Origin: Lamellibrachia columna
Taxonomy: Eukaryota > Annelida > Polychaeta > Sabellida > Siboglinidae
Direction: 5' to 3'
Length of the DNA: 64,000 nt
Assembly: GCA_963662155.1 (NCBI GenBank)
Contig: OY759274.1
Coordinates: 45,803,565 to 45,867,564 of the forward strand
Under the pieces are notes generated by a model. That model was not told where the DNA came from and searched no databases. It saw only the letters and a list, made by a program, of their open reading frames with translations. Both the position numbers and the translations under genes were made by a program. Below are positions 13,314 to 22,948 of this stretch, in pieces (within the stretch, counting starts at the first letter, position 1; every line of letters begins with the position of its first letter).

Positions 13314-14531
13314 ATGATGGCGCCGTGCAAACGGCAGTTAAAGGCCACAAGGCACTTAATTTGTGGCAGTTGCAGTAACTGGGTGGACTTCGTCAAGTCT
13401 GGGTGCGAGAAGTCCTGGGCTGAGGTACAGGCAGATAGTTTTAGTTTTGAGTGTAGGGAATGTACGAAGATGAAGGAACTAGAGGTGGAGTTGGAAGAGC
13501 TGAGGCTGCTCGTTGTGGCAATGGTGGGAAGGGAACAGGGGGGTTGTGCCAGTAGTTCCGGTGGGGGAACAGTAGATGATAAAGTGGGGAAAGACACAAG
13601 AGATGCTAGGGAGAGCTCACCGCAGCCTGGGAGGAAGCTGAGAGGAGGGAAGGTGACAGGTCGTAGGGAGACAGGATGTAAGGAGACGGGAAGGAAAGGA
13701 ACGGGAGGGAAGACAACCGGAGCGAAGGAGAGGGGAGTAGGGGAGACAGGAGGGAAGGAGAAGGGAGTGGGGGAGACAGGAGGGAAGGAGAAGGGAGTGG
13801 GGGAGACGGGAGGGAAAACAACCGGAGTGAAGGAGAGGGAAGTGGGAGAGACAAGAGCAAAGGAGTGGGAAGTGGGGGAGACAGGAGCGAAGGAGACAGG
13901 AGGGAAGGGGTCAGGACAGAATGTGATGGAGGGGATCGAACGGAAGAGTTATTCTGCAGCAGTGATAGAGGGGGTGAGGAAGAGAGCGAGGGTGTTTGTG
14001 GGGGATTCGATAGTTAGGAAGACCGACAGAGTCTTAAATAAGGGAGATGATGTGGTGGTCTGCTTGCCTGGAGCCAAAATAGAGGCGATAACTGAGAGGG
14101 TAAAAAACATCGTAGGCTCGGGTAAGGGTGGATCTGTTTTAGTACACGTAGGGACAAATAACGTAGAGAGGGAGGGTACAACTGCCATAGTTAGGAAATA
14201 TAGGCAGTTGGTCAGAACACTAAAACAGACGCGGGTTGAGCAGGTAATACTGTCAGGGATTTTACCTGTAATGGGCAGGAGGGGTCACAAATATCGAAAT
14301 TGTCGGGGGATGGCAATTAACATGTTAGTCCAGAATTTATGTAGGGAAGAGGAAATTGGATTTGTGGATTTATGGGGAAGTTTTGTTGGGAGGGCTGATA
14401 TGTACATGAAGGATGGGCTTCATTTAAGTGGAAAGGGGGCGGCAGTATTCGCGGACAAACTTTGTGCAGCAGTAGATAGTGACTTGGGTACAATGACAAA
14501 TATTTGTGTAAGTAAACATTCTTTAAACTAG
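13314..14531 (+). CDS. CR1 ORF1 protein: zinc finger plus SGNH esterase
   Basis: 405 codons, starting at a tandem ATG-ATG followed by GCGCCG. Residues 17-50 form a cysteine cluster (C17-x2-C20, C31, C47-x2-C50) like the PHD-type finger of CR1 ORF1 proteins. A charged heptad-like segment follows (about 51-75). Residues about 110-205 are Gly/Lys/Glu-rich and built on a 30-bp minisatellite (GETGGKEKGV units, 13736-13830). The C-terminal 180 residues are an SGNH-hydrolase fold: block I GDS with nucleophile Ser232 (14007), block III GTNN (280-283) and block V Asp367-x2-His370 in DGLHLSGKG. All catalytic residues are present. In the family this protein is thought to bind element RNA in an RNP, with the esterase perhaps acting at membranes. 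No stop or frameshift is seen. Confidence 0.9.
   Translation: MMAPCKRQLKATRHLICGSCSNWVDFVKSGCEKSWAEVQADSFSFECRECTKMKELEVELEELRLLVVAMVGREQGGCASSSGGGTVDDKVGKDTRDARESSPQPGRKLRGGKVTGRRETGCKETGRKGTGGKTTGAKERGVGETGGKEKGVGETGGKEKGVGETGGKTTGVKEREVGETRAKEWEVGETGAKETGGKGSGQNVMEGIERKSYSAAVIEGVRKRARVFVGDSIVRKTDRVLNKGDDVVVCLPGAKIEAITERVKNIVGSGKGGSVLVHVGTNNVEREGTTAIVRKYRQLVRTLKQTRVEQVILSGILPVMGRRGHKYRNCRGMAINMLVQNLCREEEIGFVDLWGSFVGRADMYMKDGLHLSGKGAAVFADKLCAAVDSDLGTMTNICVSKHSLN
14522..14528 (+). promoter_or_regulatory. Candidate -1 ribosomal frameshift heptamer T-TTA-AAC
   Basis: The last three sense codons of ORF1 are TCT-TTA-AAC followed by TAG. The heptamer TTTAAAC sits in the X-XXY-YYZ phase needed for simultaneous -1 slippage, directly before the stop. 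After slippage the next codon is CTA at 14528, which is the ORF2 frame. The same heptamer is present in copy 1 near 11820. I did not find a strong stimulatory hairpin by eye in the next 60 bases. Confidence 0.5.
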
Positions 14532-17407
14532 AAGTGCAGGGGGGTTACCTAGAGGTGTCTCAAGCAGAACAAGAGGCCACTAGCACAAATAAACCAATAT
14601 CAAATCATCCGAAAAACATCTCTGAAAAAGGTTATAGATGCGTATGTTTAAATGCAAAGAGCATAGTAAATAAGAAAAACGAATTAAACATTATGGTAGA
14701 AGATATTGACCCTCACATAATTGGTATAACTGAATCATGGGCCAACATAGATATAACTGATGCTGAATTAGGACTGACAGGATATGTAATGTTTAGGAAA
14801 GATCGAATAGGAAGAAGGGGCGGGGGAGTTATTTTATATGTTAAAGAATCTATTCAGGCTTATGAAATAAAACTAGAAAGGGAAGCAGATTGCGATGAAG
14901 CTGTTTGGTGCAAAATTGTTTCAGGAAATTCAAAATTAACTATTGGATTAGTTTACCGAAGTCCAAACATAAACGAAGAGGACAACACAAAATAAAAAAC
15001 GCTATAAAGGAAGTTAGTAAAGGGGAATGTATCATAATGGGAGATTTTAACCATGGACACATACAATGGAATTCTCTAGAGAGCACAGGGATTGAGGACC
15101 AACAATTTCTATTTTTAATCCAGGATAGCTTTCTTACTCAGCACGTACTAGAATCAACCAGGGGAGAAAATGTATTAGATATAGTTTTGTCATCACAAAA
15201 AGAATTAGTGGACAATGTAAAAATATCTGAACCATTGGGTAATAGTGACCATAATCAAATACATTTTGACATCAATGTAAAATCAGAAAGTAAAAATAAG
15301 AAAACGTACAAGAGAAACTTCCACAAAGGTAACTACAAAGATATGAGAAAATACTTAGCAAAGCTAGATTGGAATAACATGCTGATGAATAAGACCGCAA
15401 TTGAATGTTGGAATATTCTAAAATATGAAATTGAGAGTATCATCGATAAATTTGTTCCCTTCCAAAAACAAGGAAAACGGTGTAGAAAGAAACACTTGTC
15501 AAAAGAGGCTATTAGAAAAATAATGCTAAAACAAACTATGTGGAGGGTTTATAGGCGTACCAGAAAGGACGAAGACTATGCAAAATACAAAGAGGCACTT
15601 AATGCAGCTACAACTGAAATCAGACAATCTAAAAGAAGCTATGAGCAAAAACTAGCATGTAACATAAAAAAATGACAGCAAGAGTTTTTATGCATATGTC
15701 AGGAGTAAACAAAACGTACAAGACAAGGTTGGACGTCTAGAAGACAGTGCTGGAAATATAATATCACAGGGGTTTTTAATGGCGGAAGACCTAAATGGTT
15801 ACTTCAGTTCAGTGTTTACCAAAGAAGATATTAGTTCATTACCAGTTGCTGATGCTAAATTTCAGGGGGCTAAATCTGATTATTTAGGTCCGTTAGTTGT
15901 AACTCCAGAATTGGTAGCTAAGAAAATAAAGGCAATGAAGGATAACAAATCACCGGGAGTGGATGGGATTCCTCCAAAATTACTAATGGAAACAGTAGAA
16001 CAAATCAGTATACCACTTGCAAGAGTATTCAACTTGTCATTAAAAGAGGGAGTTGTTCCGTTTGAATGGAAAGAAGCAAACATCATACCATTAATTAAAA
16101 AGGGTTCGAGAAATAAGTCAGAGAATTACAGACCAGTGAGTTTAACGTCAGTGATTTGTAAATTATTAGAAAGGTTAATTAAATACCATATGGTGGACTT
16201 CCTCGTTAAGCATAAATTATTAAATTCATCTCAACATGGATTCCTTAAAGCGAGGTCATGCTTAACAAATATGTTATGTTTTTTGGAAGAAATCACTAAG
16301 TGGATAGACGTGGGATCGCCAGTAGATATTATCTACTTAGATTTTCAGAAAGCTTTTGACAAAGTGCCACATCAAAGATTACTACTTAAATTAAAAGCCC
16401 ATGGTATCGGGGATAGCATAACTGACTGGATAGAACAATGGCTGACTGACAGAAGACAACGAGTTGTAGTAGATGGAGAAGTTTCAAATTGGAAATCGGT
16501 TTTGAGTGGGGTACCTCAAGGATCAGTATTAGGACCTATATTATTCTTAATTTATATCAATGACTTGGACGACAGTATAACAAGTAACGTACTGAAATTT
16601 GCGGATGACACAAAACTGTTTAGAAAGGTTAATACTGATGGTGATAAACAACATTTACAAAACGATCTAGACAAATTAGTGAAATGGTCTGAGAAATGGC
16701 AGATGTTGTTCAATTTTGGGAAATGTAAATGCCTACATACAGGACATAGGAACTTGAATGTAAACTATAAAATGGGAGATACTGTTCTGGGTACTACTGT
16801 AAAAGAAAAGGACTTAGGAGTTACAATAAGCGCTGATATGAAAGTTTCAGAGCAGTGTGGTATTGCAGCTTCAAAGGGTAATCAAATTCTTGGATTGATT
16901 AGAAGAAACATAACATGCAAGGGAAAAAAGTTAATTATACCTCTTTATAAAGCAATAGTTAGACCTCATTTAGAATACTGTATACAAGCATGGAGACCAT
17001 ATCGTAAGAAGGATATAGATACGCTTGAACGCATACAAAGGAGAGCAACTAAAATGATTCCAGAACTGAGAGACCTTAGTTATGAAGAACGCCTGAAAGA
17101 ATGTGGTTTAACAACTCTAGAGACAAGGAGGTTAAGAGGAGATCAGATTGAAGTTTTTAAGATATTGAATGGGTATGAAAATATTGATAGAAATATGTTT
17201 TTCTCACTCAATAAGGATAGCAGAACTAGAGGACATGAGGTAAAATTAGTAAAGGATCAATGTAGATTGGACATCAGGAAGCACTCGTTCTCACAGAGGA
17301 CAATAAATGAATGGAACAAATTGTCTACAGATTGTGTAACTGCTAGCAGCGTGAATATGTTTAAAAACAAGGTTGACACATATCTCAGGAGGGCGGGCTA
17401 TAAGTAG
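14528..17407 (+). CDS. CR1 ORF2 protein: APE endonuclease and reverse transcriptase (two 1-nt lesions)
   Basis: ORF2 is open from 14516 in the -1 frame relative to ORF1. The endonuclease shows LNAKSI, ITESW, GGGVILYVKES, VYRSPN, GDFNH and GNSDH, with the catalytic Asn, Glu, Asp and His residues in place. The RT shows DNKSPGVDGIPPKLL, NYRPVSLTSVICKLLERLI, YLDFQKAFDKVPHQRLL, GVPQGSVLGPILFLIYIND and the catalytic FADDT (Asp codons 16604-16609). LERIQRRATK and the C-terminal domain follow, ending at TAG 17405-17407. Two compensating single-base changes interrupt it: one A missing in the A-run near 14990 and one A extra near 15668, so codons 14990-15670 are in frame +1. The first in-frame ATG (14692) lies inside the endonuclease, past the LNAKS motif. 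It nicks target DNA and primes cDNA synthesis. Confidence 0.88.
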
Positions 17408-17514
17408 ATGAACATTGTTGGACTCTCGATAAGCCAATGGCTTCCTTGTCCACTTGCCATCTGGGCCTTTGGCTTGGATGGCAAATCTTGTTAAATCTTG
17501 TTAAACTTAAATAA

Positions 17515-19345
17515 AAAAATCTAAAAGAGCCTTTGACAAAAAATTGGCAGGTAATATACAAAATGACAGCAAGAGTTGCTATGCTTATGTAAGGAGTAAA
17601 CAGAAAGTTCGAAATAAGGTCGGACCACCGGAAAACAACAGGGGAAACATAATTTCAGACGGGTTTCAAATGGCAGAGGTCCTGAATGAGTATTTCAGCT
17701 CAGTTTTTACAACAGAAGATATCAGCTCACTTCCAGTTCCATTTAACAAATGTGAGGGCAATACATTAGAACATTTACGCCAGTTATTTTTAACTCCTGA
17801 AATGATAGCAAAGAAAATTAAGAAGATGAAAGATAATAAATCACCTGGAGTTGATGGGATACCACTAAAACTGCTTAAGGAAATTGTTGAGCAAATTAGT
17901 ACACCACTTGCACAATTTTTTAACTTGTCACCAGAAGAAGGAATAGTTCCTTCAGAATGGAAAGATGCAAACATTACACCGCTATTTAAGAAGGGATCGA
18001 GGAATAAGCCAAACAATTACAGACCAGTGAGTTTAACATCAGTTGTATGTAAATTACTCGAAACATTAATTAGAGACCACATGATGGAATTCCTTGTAAA
18101 ACATAAATTAATAAATACATCTCAACATGGGTTCCTAAAAGCAAGGTCATGTCTAACTAATCTCTTATGTTTTTTGAAGAAATTACGAAGTGGGTAGATG
18201 ACGGGTCACCAGTGGATGTTGTCTACTTAGATTTTCAGAAAGCTTTCGATAAAGTGCCACATCAAAGATTGTTACTTAAACTAAAAGCCCATGGCATAGG
18301 TAATGATGTAATCAACTGGATAGAAAAGTGGCTTACACACAGAAAACAGAGAGTAGTAGTAGATGGTAAGATTTCAAACTGGAAATCTGTTTTGAGTCGG
18401 TACCACAGGGATCAATATTAGGCCCTATACTGTTTTTTTGCAGATGACACAAAAGTATTCAGAAAGGTTACTAATGATACAGATAAACAAAGTTTACAGG
18501 ATGATCTAGATAAATTAGTTAAATAGTAAAAAAAATGGCAAATGTTATTACATTTTGGGAAGTGTAAATGTATACACATAGGACATGGAAACATGGACGA
18601 AGAATATAAAATGGGGGATGCTGTACTAGGTAGAACCACACAAGAAAAGGACCTAGGAGTAACATTTAGTGCTGACATGAAAGTTTCAGAGCAATGTGGG
18701 ATTGCTGCTTCGAAAGGAAATCAAAATCTAGGGCTAATTAGGAGAACTATCATGTATAAGGAGAAACAGCTAATTGTACCCCTGTACAAAGCAATAGTTA
18801 GACCACATTTGGAATATTGTATTCAAGCTTGGAGGCCATATCGTAAAAAGGACATCGACAAGCTAGAAAGAATACAACGAAAAACAACTGAGAATTGAGA
18901 GACCTTAGTTACGAAAGTCGCTTTATTACAATGTGGTTTGACAACACTAGAGACCAGGAGACTAACAGGACACCAAATAGAAGTGTTTAAAATAGTGAAT
19001 GGTTATGAGGATGTTAACAGGAATATGTTCTTCAAACTTAAAGAAGGCAGTAGAACCAGATGACACAAAGCAGCATTAGTTAAGGAGCAGTGTACGTTGG
19101 ACATGAGAAAGTACTCTTTCTCATCGAGGGTGATAAATGAATGGAACAAACTGCCAAATGATTGTGTTAATACTAGTAGTGTGAATATGTTTAAAACTAG
19201 AATTGACATATATTTGATAAGGGTGGGCTACACATAGATGAGAAAATTGTTGGAATCTCTATATGCCAATGACTTCCTTGTCCACTTGCCATCTGGAACT
19301 TATTGTTTGGGTGGCAATCTTGTTAAATCTTGTTAAATGTATGTA
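17515..19345 (+). mobile_element. CR1 copy 3: older 3' part (end of endonuclease linker, RT, 3' UTR)
   Basis: Homology to copy 2 starts at AAATCTAAAAG (about 17516; copy 2 about 15626) and runs to the same TTGTTAAATCTTGTTAAAT tail. By eye it is about 75% identical at DNA level and 82% in RT protein, so it is clearly more diverged from copy 2 than copy 1 is. The RT is readable as DNKSPGVDGIPLKLL, NYRPVSLTSVVCKLLE and YLDFQKAFDKVPHQ, but it has a frameshift near 18175, loss of the GVPQG phase near 18400, and a deletion joining ILGPILF directly to ADDTKVF (about 18425). Further stops lie near 18525 and 18897. Dead. Confidence 0.85.
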
Positions 19346-19499
19346 CGCATGCATGCATGTATGTATGTATGTATGTATGTATGTATGTATGTATGTATGT
19401 ATGTATGTATGTATGCATGCATGCATGTATGTATGTATGCATGCATGCATGTATGTATGTATGTATGTATGTATGCATGCATGCATGCATGCATGCATG
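19335..19499. repeat. (ATGT)n/(ATGC)n microsatellite at a CR1 3' end
   Basis: Tetranucleotide tract mixing ATGT and ATGC blocks, starting in the last bases of CR1 copy 3 (TTGTTAAATGTATG). It could be an expanded terminal repeat of the element or its insertion target. Confidence 0.95.
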
Positions 19500-20616
19500 T
19501 CATTGCTGTACGTAATACACCCGGGCGCCGCCTGGTAACCCCTCTAGTTATTGATAAACAATTATTTTATGAAAAACAAAATCAAACACCTTCCTATAAT
19601 TTGGTGAAATCACTCTAATTAGTAATAAAGGTGGGATTTGTTTCTATTCCGTTGCAACGTATTTGCCCTTTGGACACGCACAATTGTATTTAACGTGTTT
19701 TTTAATTACAAAAACAGCAAATTTGTGAAAAACTGTAGCTCATTATAAAAAGATTTAGGATGCTTAATGCTGATGCCTATGTTGATGCCTGGGCGGCATG
19801 ACAGCCCGTGATACAACTTTGAAACATCAGTTAATGCATTGTGAACGTTAAATGCGTTTTTCTCAATGACGACCTTTTCGGGAAGTGCTCTAACTTCAAA
19901 CATCTTATCTCCAACACTATTTAAGATTTTTATGTGAATTTTTCAGCATACGATTAAATGAATTGAAGGTGATTTTATCCGACATGAATATTTAATTAGG
20001 CACTTGAATATAGCAAGAAATGGAAAACATACTGTAAAAAAAACATTTTGGAATATCTATTTCCCTCAGGACAGGACTGTGTTAATTCCATATCCCTGCA
20101 ACGTGTAGTTAACAAGTAATCATGCTTGAAGATTTAGACTTTTTGGTTGTTGCGGCAGTCTGCTAATTAGCATAATTTATGCAAATAATAAAACAAATAT
20201 TTATTTAATGTACTTTCTTATGGTATACTAATTATTTATGGCCTTTGCAAAGCACAAACTAACGTTACAAGTTGGTATGGGATGACTGCACTGCTATTCG
20301 GCAACTTATGTTGTAGGTATGTTTTAATGTAGGCATGAAACTGTTTCAAAATTAACGCTTATAACTTTATTAAATATATTCGATTAACAATGTACAATTA
20401 CTTTGTACGAGGTGCCCCTCGTTGACATATAAAGTTGAACAACGCCGTCCGTCTTGGGTTCCCCTTCCATTCTGGCCTACCTGAATGATTTGCCTTTCAT
20501 TCCCTGCCATGGTTCCCAGTAAACTGTCAATTGTCTATTCCTCCCTCCCACGTCCACCACCTCTGCAGGCCTGGAACTGTGTGACTCAGTATATGACTCT
20601 ACAGACATATTCGTGT
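19500..20616. other. Unassigned AT-rich DNA
   Basis: No frame above about 95 codons outside microsatellite read-through, no recognisable domain and no obvious repeat boundary. Confidence 0.5.
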
Positions 20617-20993
20617 AGTGGGACTGGTATGAAGTGGTATTTAGTGTTTACCATGATGTACTACTGTATTTATTAAATAAATTAATAATGTATTTGTATC
20701 AATTACGTTGTTTTTTCTCCAAATAAAAGAAAACATTAATATAAAGCCACACATTTTAAATTAATTCAAATGTAACCAAAACATTTGCATTTGCATTTGC
20801 ACTTCATACCAGTGGGACTGGTATGAAGTGGTATTTAGTGTTTACCATGATGTACTACTGTATTTATTAAATAAATTAATAATGTATTTGTATCAATTAC
20901 GTTGTTTTTTCTCCAAATAAAAGAAAACATTAATATAAAGCCACACATTTTAAATTAATTCAAATGTAACCAAAACATTTGCATTTGCATTTG
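20617..20993. repeat. 194-bp tandem duplication, essentially identical copies
   Basis: AGTGGGACTGGTATGAAGTG at 20617 recurs at 20811 (offset 194), and the two copies are identical by eye up to TTGCATTTG at 20799/20993. The join contains a perfect hairpin: CACTTCATACCAGT (20800-20813), loop GGG, ACTGGTATGAAGTG (20817-20830). Confidence 0.95.
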
Positions 20994-21095
20994 AATGCGA
21001 CCCCCAAAACATTTGCATGCGTTCCTGGAAAGTGGCATTTGCATTCGCATTGGCATTTGAATCAAGTACAATATTTGCATTTGCATTTAAATGCG
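20975..21095. repeat. (GCATTT)n degenerate tract rich in octamer motif ATTTGCAT
   Basis: A hexamer GCATTT repeats irregularly with GCATTC, GCATTG and GAATGC variants. The POU octamer ATTTGCAT occurs several times (20976, 20982, 21015, about 21073), but this follows from the hexamer itself. Confidence 0.7.
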
Positions 21096-21145
21096 TTGAC
21101 ATGCCTTTGTTAGCAAGCCTGCCGTGATTACAATGCCTGGTATGT

Positions 21146-21545
21146 GTTGTTCCCAATGCGGTGTGTGTGTCCATTGCGAGGAAAATTTTGCCAGGCCTCT
21201 AGCTGCCTATGTGTAATTCCCTTTACTCATCTCGATTCATACGGAAGGGGCTTTGCGCTCGAGTTAATTGAGCGGCCGTTTTTTGGTTAATGGCGGTTAT
21301 ATGGGCGAGGTGGGCTGGTCTGGCCATCAGTGTAAGTTGGTGTTTTTTCCCATTGCGGGGTGTGTGTCCCAAGTGTGGGGACACTTTTCCAGGCCCCTCA
21401 CTGGCTATGTGGAATTCCCTTTGCCCCTCTAGAGTCATAATGAGGAGGGCTTTGCGTTCGAGTTAAATGAGAGGCTATTTTGTAATGGTGGTTATAGCTG
21501 GTGGGGTGGACCTGGTCCGGCCATCGGTGTAAGTTGGTTGGTCTG
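21146..21545 (+). repeat. Two direct repeats of about 199 bp upstream of a DIRS-like element
   Basis: TTCCCAATGCGGTGTGTGTGTC (21147) recurs as TTCCCATTGCGGGGTGTGTGTC (21345). Each copy continues through CCAGGCC..CT..CTATGTG.AATTCCCTTT, GCTTTGCG.TCGAGTTAA and CTGGTC.GGCCATC.GTGTAAGTTGGT. They are about 75-80% identical. Because they immediately precede the gag-like ORF, they may be the left terminal or promoter region of the retroelement. Confidence 0.7.
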
Positions 21546-21580
21546 CGGCGTAAGTCGATGCTTGTCGTTCGTGTTACAGC

Positions 21581-22060
21581 GTGTCAAAAGCTACCCGAGC
21601 AAAGGCGACAGGCAGTGAGCACGTGCATAGCGAGTCTGCGCCTGCGGCCTATTCGCCTGCGTTGCCGTCCAGGGTGGATCCGATTCTGAATGCCTCCCTG
21701 GTGTCGACAATCTCGACTCAGATAGCGCAGGACTTCTCTGCACTGCGGTCTGATGGCGATGCTGCCCCATCGACGTCGGCAACGTCCCGGGCAGGCCACG
21801 ATGAACAACGCAAAAGGAAGCGCCAGCCTTCGCCGCCGACAGACGACCCAGTCGACCAGGACAGCGATCAGGACAGCGACACATCAGAAGCCATATTCGA
21901 TCTACGCGCCCGCAGCGAGGCAACCAAAAGAAAGAAAAGTACGATGTCTTTACGCATGGCGGATGGGGAAGTGGGGAAGGGCCTCTCTCAGGCAACATTT
22001 AACACCATTTGTTCGAATGACTATATTCCCCCGCGATATCTTCGTCGCTCGCATTCCTAG
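21581..22060 (+). pseudogene. Gag-like ORF of the DIRS-like element
   Basis: 160 codons with Ser/Ala-rich, acidic and basic low-complexity sequence: a cluster of D and Q (DDPVDQDSDQDSDTSEAIF) and then basic RSEATKRKK. The frame closes just before a continuation (LDINVDPKALGDDKVKQDI, 22060-22120) that belongs to the same protein, so a frameshift near 22050 truncates it. The similarity is of layout rather than of a catalytic domain. Confidence 0.5.
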
Positions 22061-22735
22061 ATATAAATGTTGATCCCAAAGCACTAGGCGACGATAAAGT
22101 TAAACAGGACATAGTTCCAGTTAAAGATATCGACGAATGGTTGGACCTCTTTATGGTTTACACTGCTGTACGGGCCCGTAAGTTTCCGCTGGAGGGCCTT
22201 CCGTGGTTGCATGGGACGATTTCCAATACGAACTCCAGAGGAAAAGGTCCAGGCGTCTTTTCATGCCAGCAAGCGGGCTGAGAAATCTTCCCATCACTTC
22301 TATTCATACAACAAAGGCGAGTGTTCTCGTCCCGATTGCAGGTACAGCAACACCTGCTCCGGCTGTAAGCGACCAGGTTAATGTGTCTTATTTGCAGAGA
22401 CCCGAAAAAGAAATATTTTTCAGCAACATCAGCCAGCAAAGTTTGAAGTCGCAGATAGGCCTCGAGTCACACATGCCTTGCCTACCCCTGTTAAACACAA
22501 TGTCCTTGAATGTATATTATAAGGCCATGATTACATATACAAAGACACGCTCATTCTTTGTTTCAGTCTGGTTTTAGGATATAATTCCCCATCGACACTG
22601 ATTCCGAGAAAGGGATCATCAATCTGTCAATGAGAAGGTTTCACTTATTCAGGCAAAACTTTACAAAGAAAAAGCCTTGGGTCACATGTCTGGGCCCTAT
22701 GACAAACCCCCTTGTCCAACATGGTGTTTCATGTG

Positions 22736-22948
22736 GGGAGTGGTGGTCTAATGGTTAGAGCACCCGTCTGTCGAGCGAGAGGACGGTGGTTCGATTCCAC
22801 CTCCGCCGTTTCGAAGCTTGGGCAATTTCGTTCACCCCACTTTGCCCGTGTCTTTCGGAAGAGACACTAAAAGCCGTTGGTCCAAACTCCTGCGTTAGCT
22901 CAAGATTGGGCTGTTTGGAGTATAACTACTTGAGACTTGAGACTCACC
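22736..22948 (+). mobile_element. tRNA-derived SINE inserted in the DIRS-like RT
   Basis: The head has a good RNA polymerase III A box (TGGTCTAATGG, 22744) and a perfect B box (GGTTCGATTCC, about 22788), with a tRNA-like fold and GTC at the anticodon position (CTGTCGA loop), suggesting a tRNA-Asp-type origin. The body follows (TCGAAGCTTGGGCAATTTCG, TGTCTTTCGGAAGAGACAC), and the tail is TGGGCTGTTTGGAGTATAACTACTTGAGACTTGAGACT. It splits the RT reading between PTWCF and SPLGLVS. No target duplication longer than about 3 bp is visible. Confidence 0.85.

Larger units (their letters stand above)
12994..17514 (+). mobile_element. CR1 copy 2: nearly intact CR1 non-LTR retrotransposon
   Basis: A complete CR1-type layout: 5' leader, ORF1 (zinc finger, coiled coil, SGNH esterase), ORF2 (APE endonuclease, reverse transcriptase) and a short 3' UTR ending in the 10-bp direct repeat (AAATCTTGTT)2 and then AAACTTAAATA. 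CR1 elements have no poly-A tail and end in short tandem repeats, which fits. The leader shared with copy 1 starts near 12994; the 260 bp upstream (12731-12993) is not shared and could be an additional 5' part or unrelated DNA. The only lesions seen are two single-base changes at A-runs in ORF2. Three other copies in the window (8.25-9.7, 10.25-12.73, 17.5-19.35 kb) show the family is abundant. Confidence 0.9.

Noticed and set aside
20950..21095. POU-factor (octamer) enhancer
   Set aside because: ATTTGCAT repeats are a by-product of the GCATTT hexamer tract.
22736..22812. Functional tRNA-Asp gene
   Set aside because: A and B boxes are present, but the acceptor stem does not pair well and the sequence continues into a SINE body and tail that recur elsewhere.
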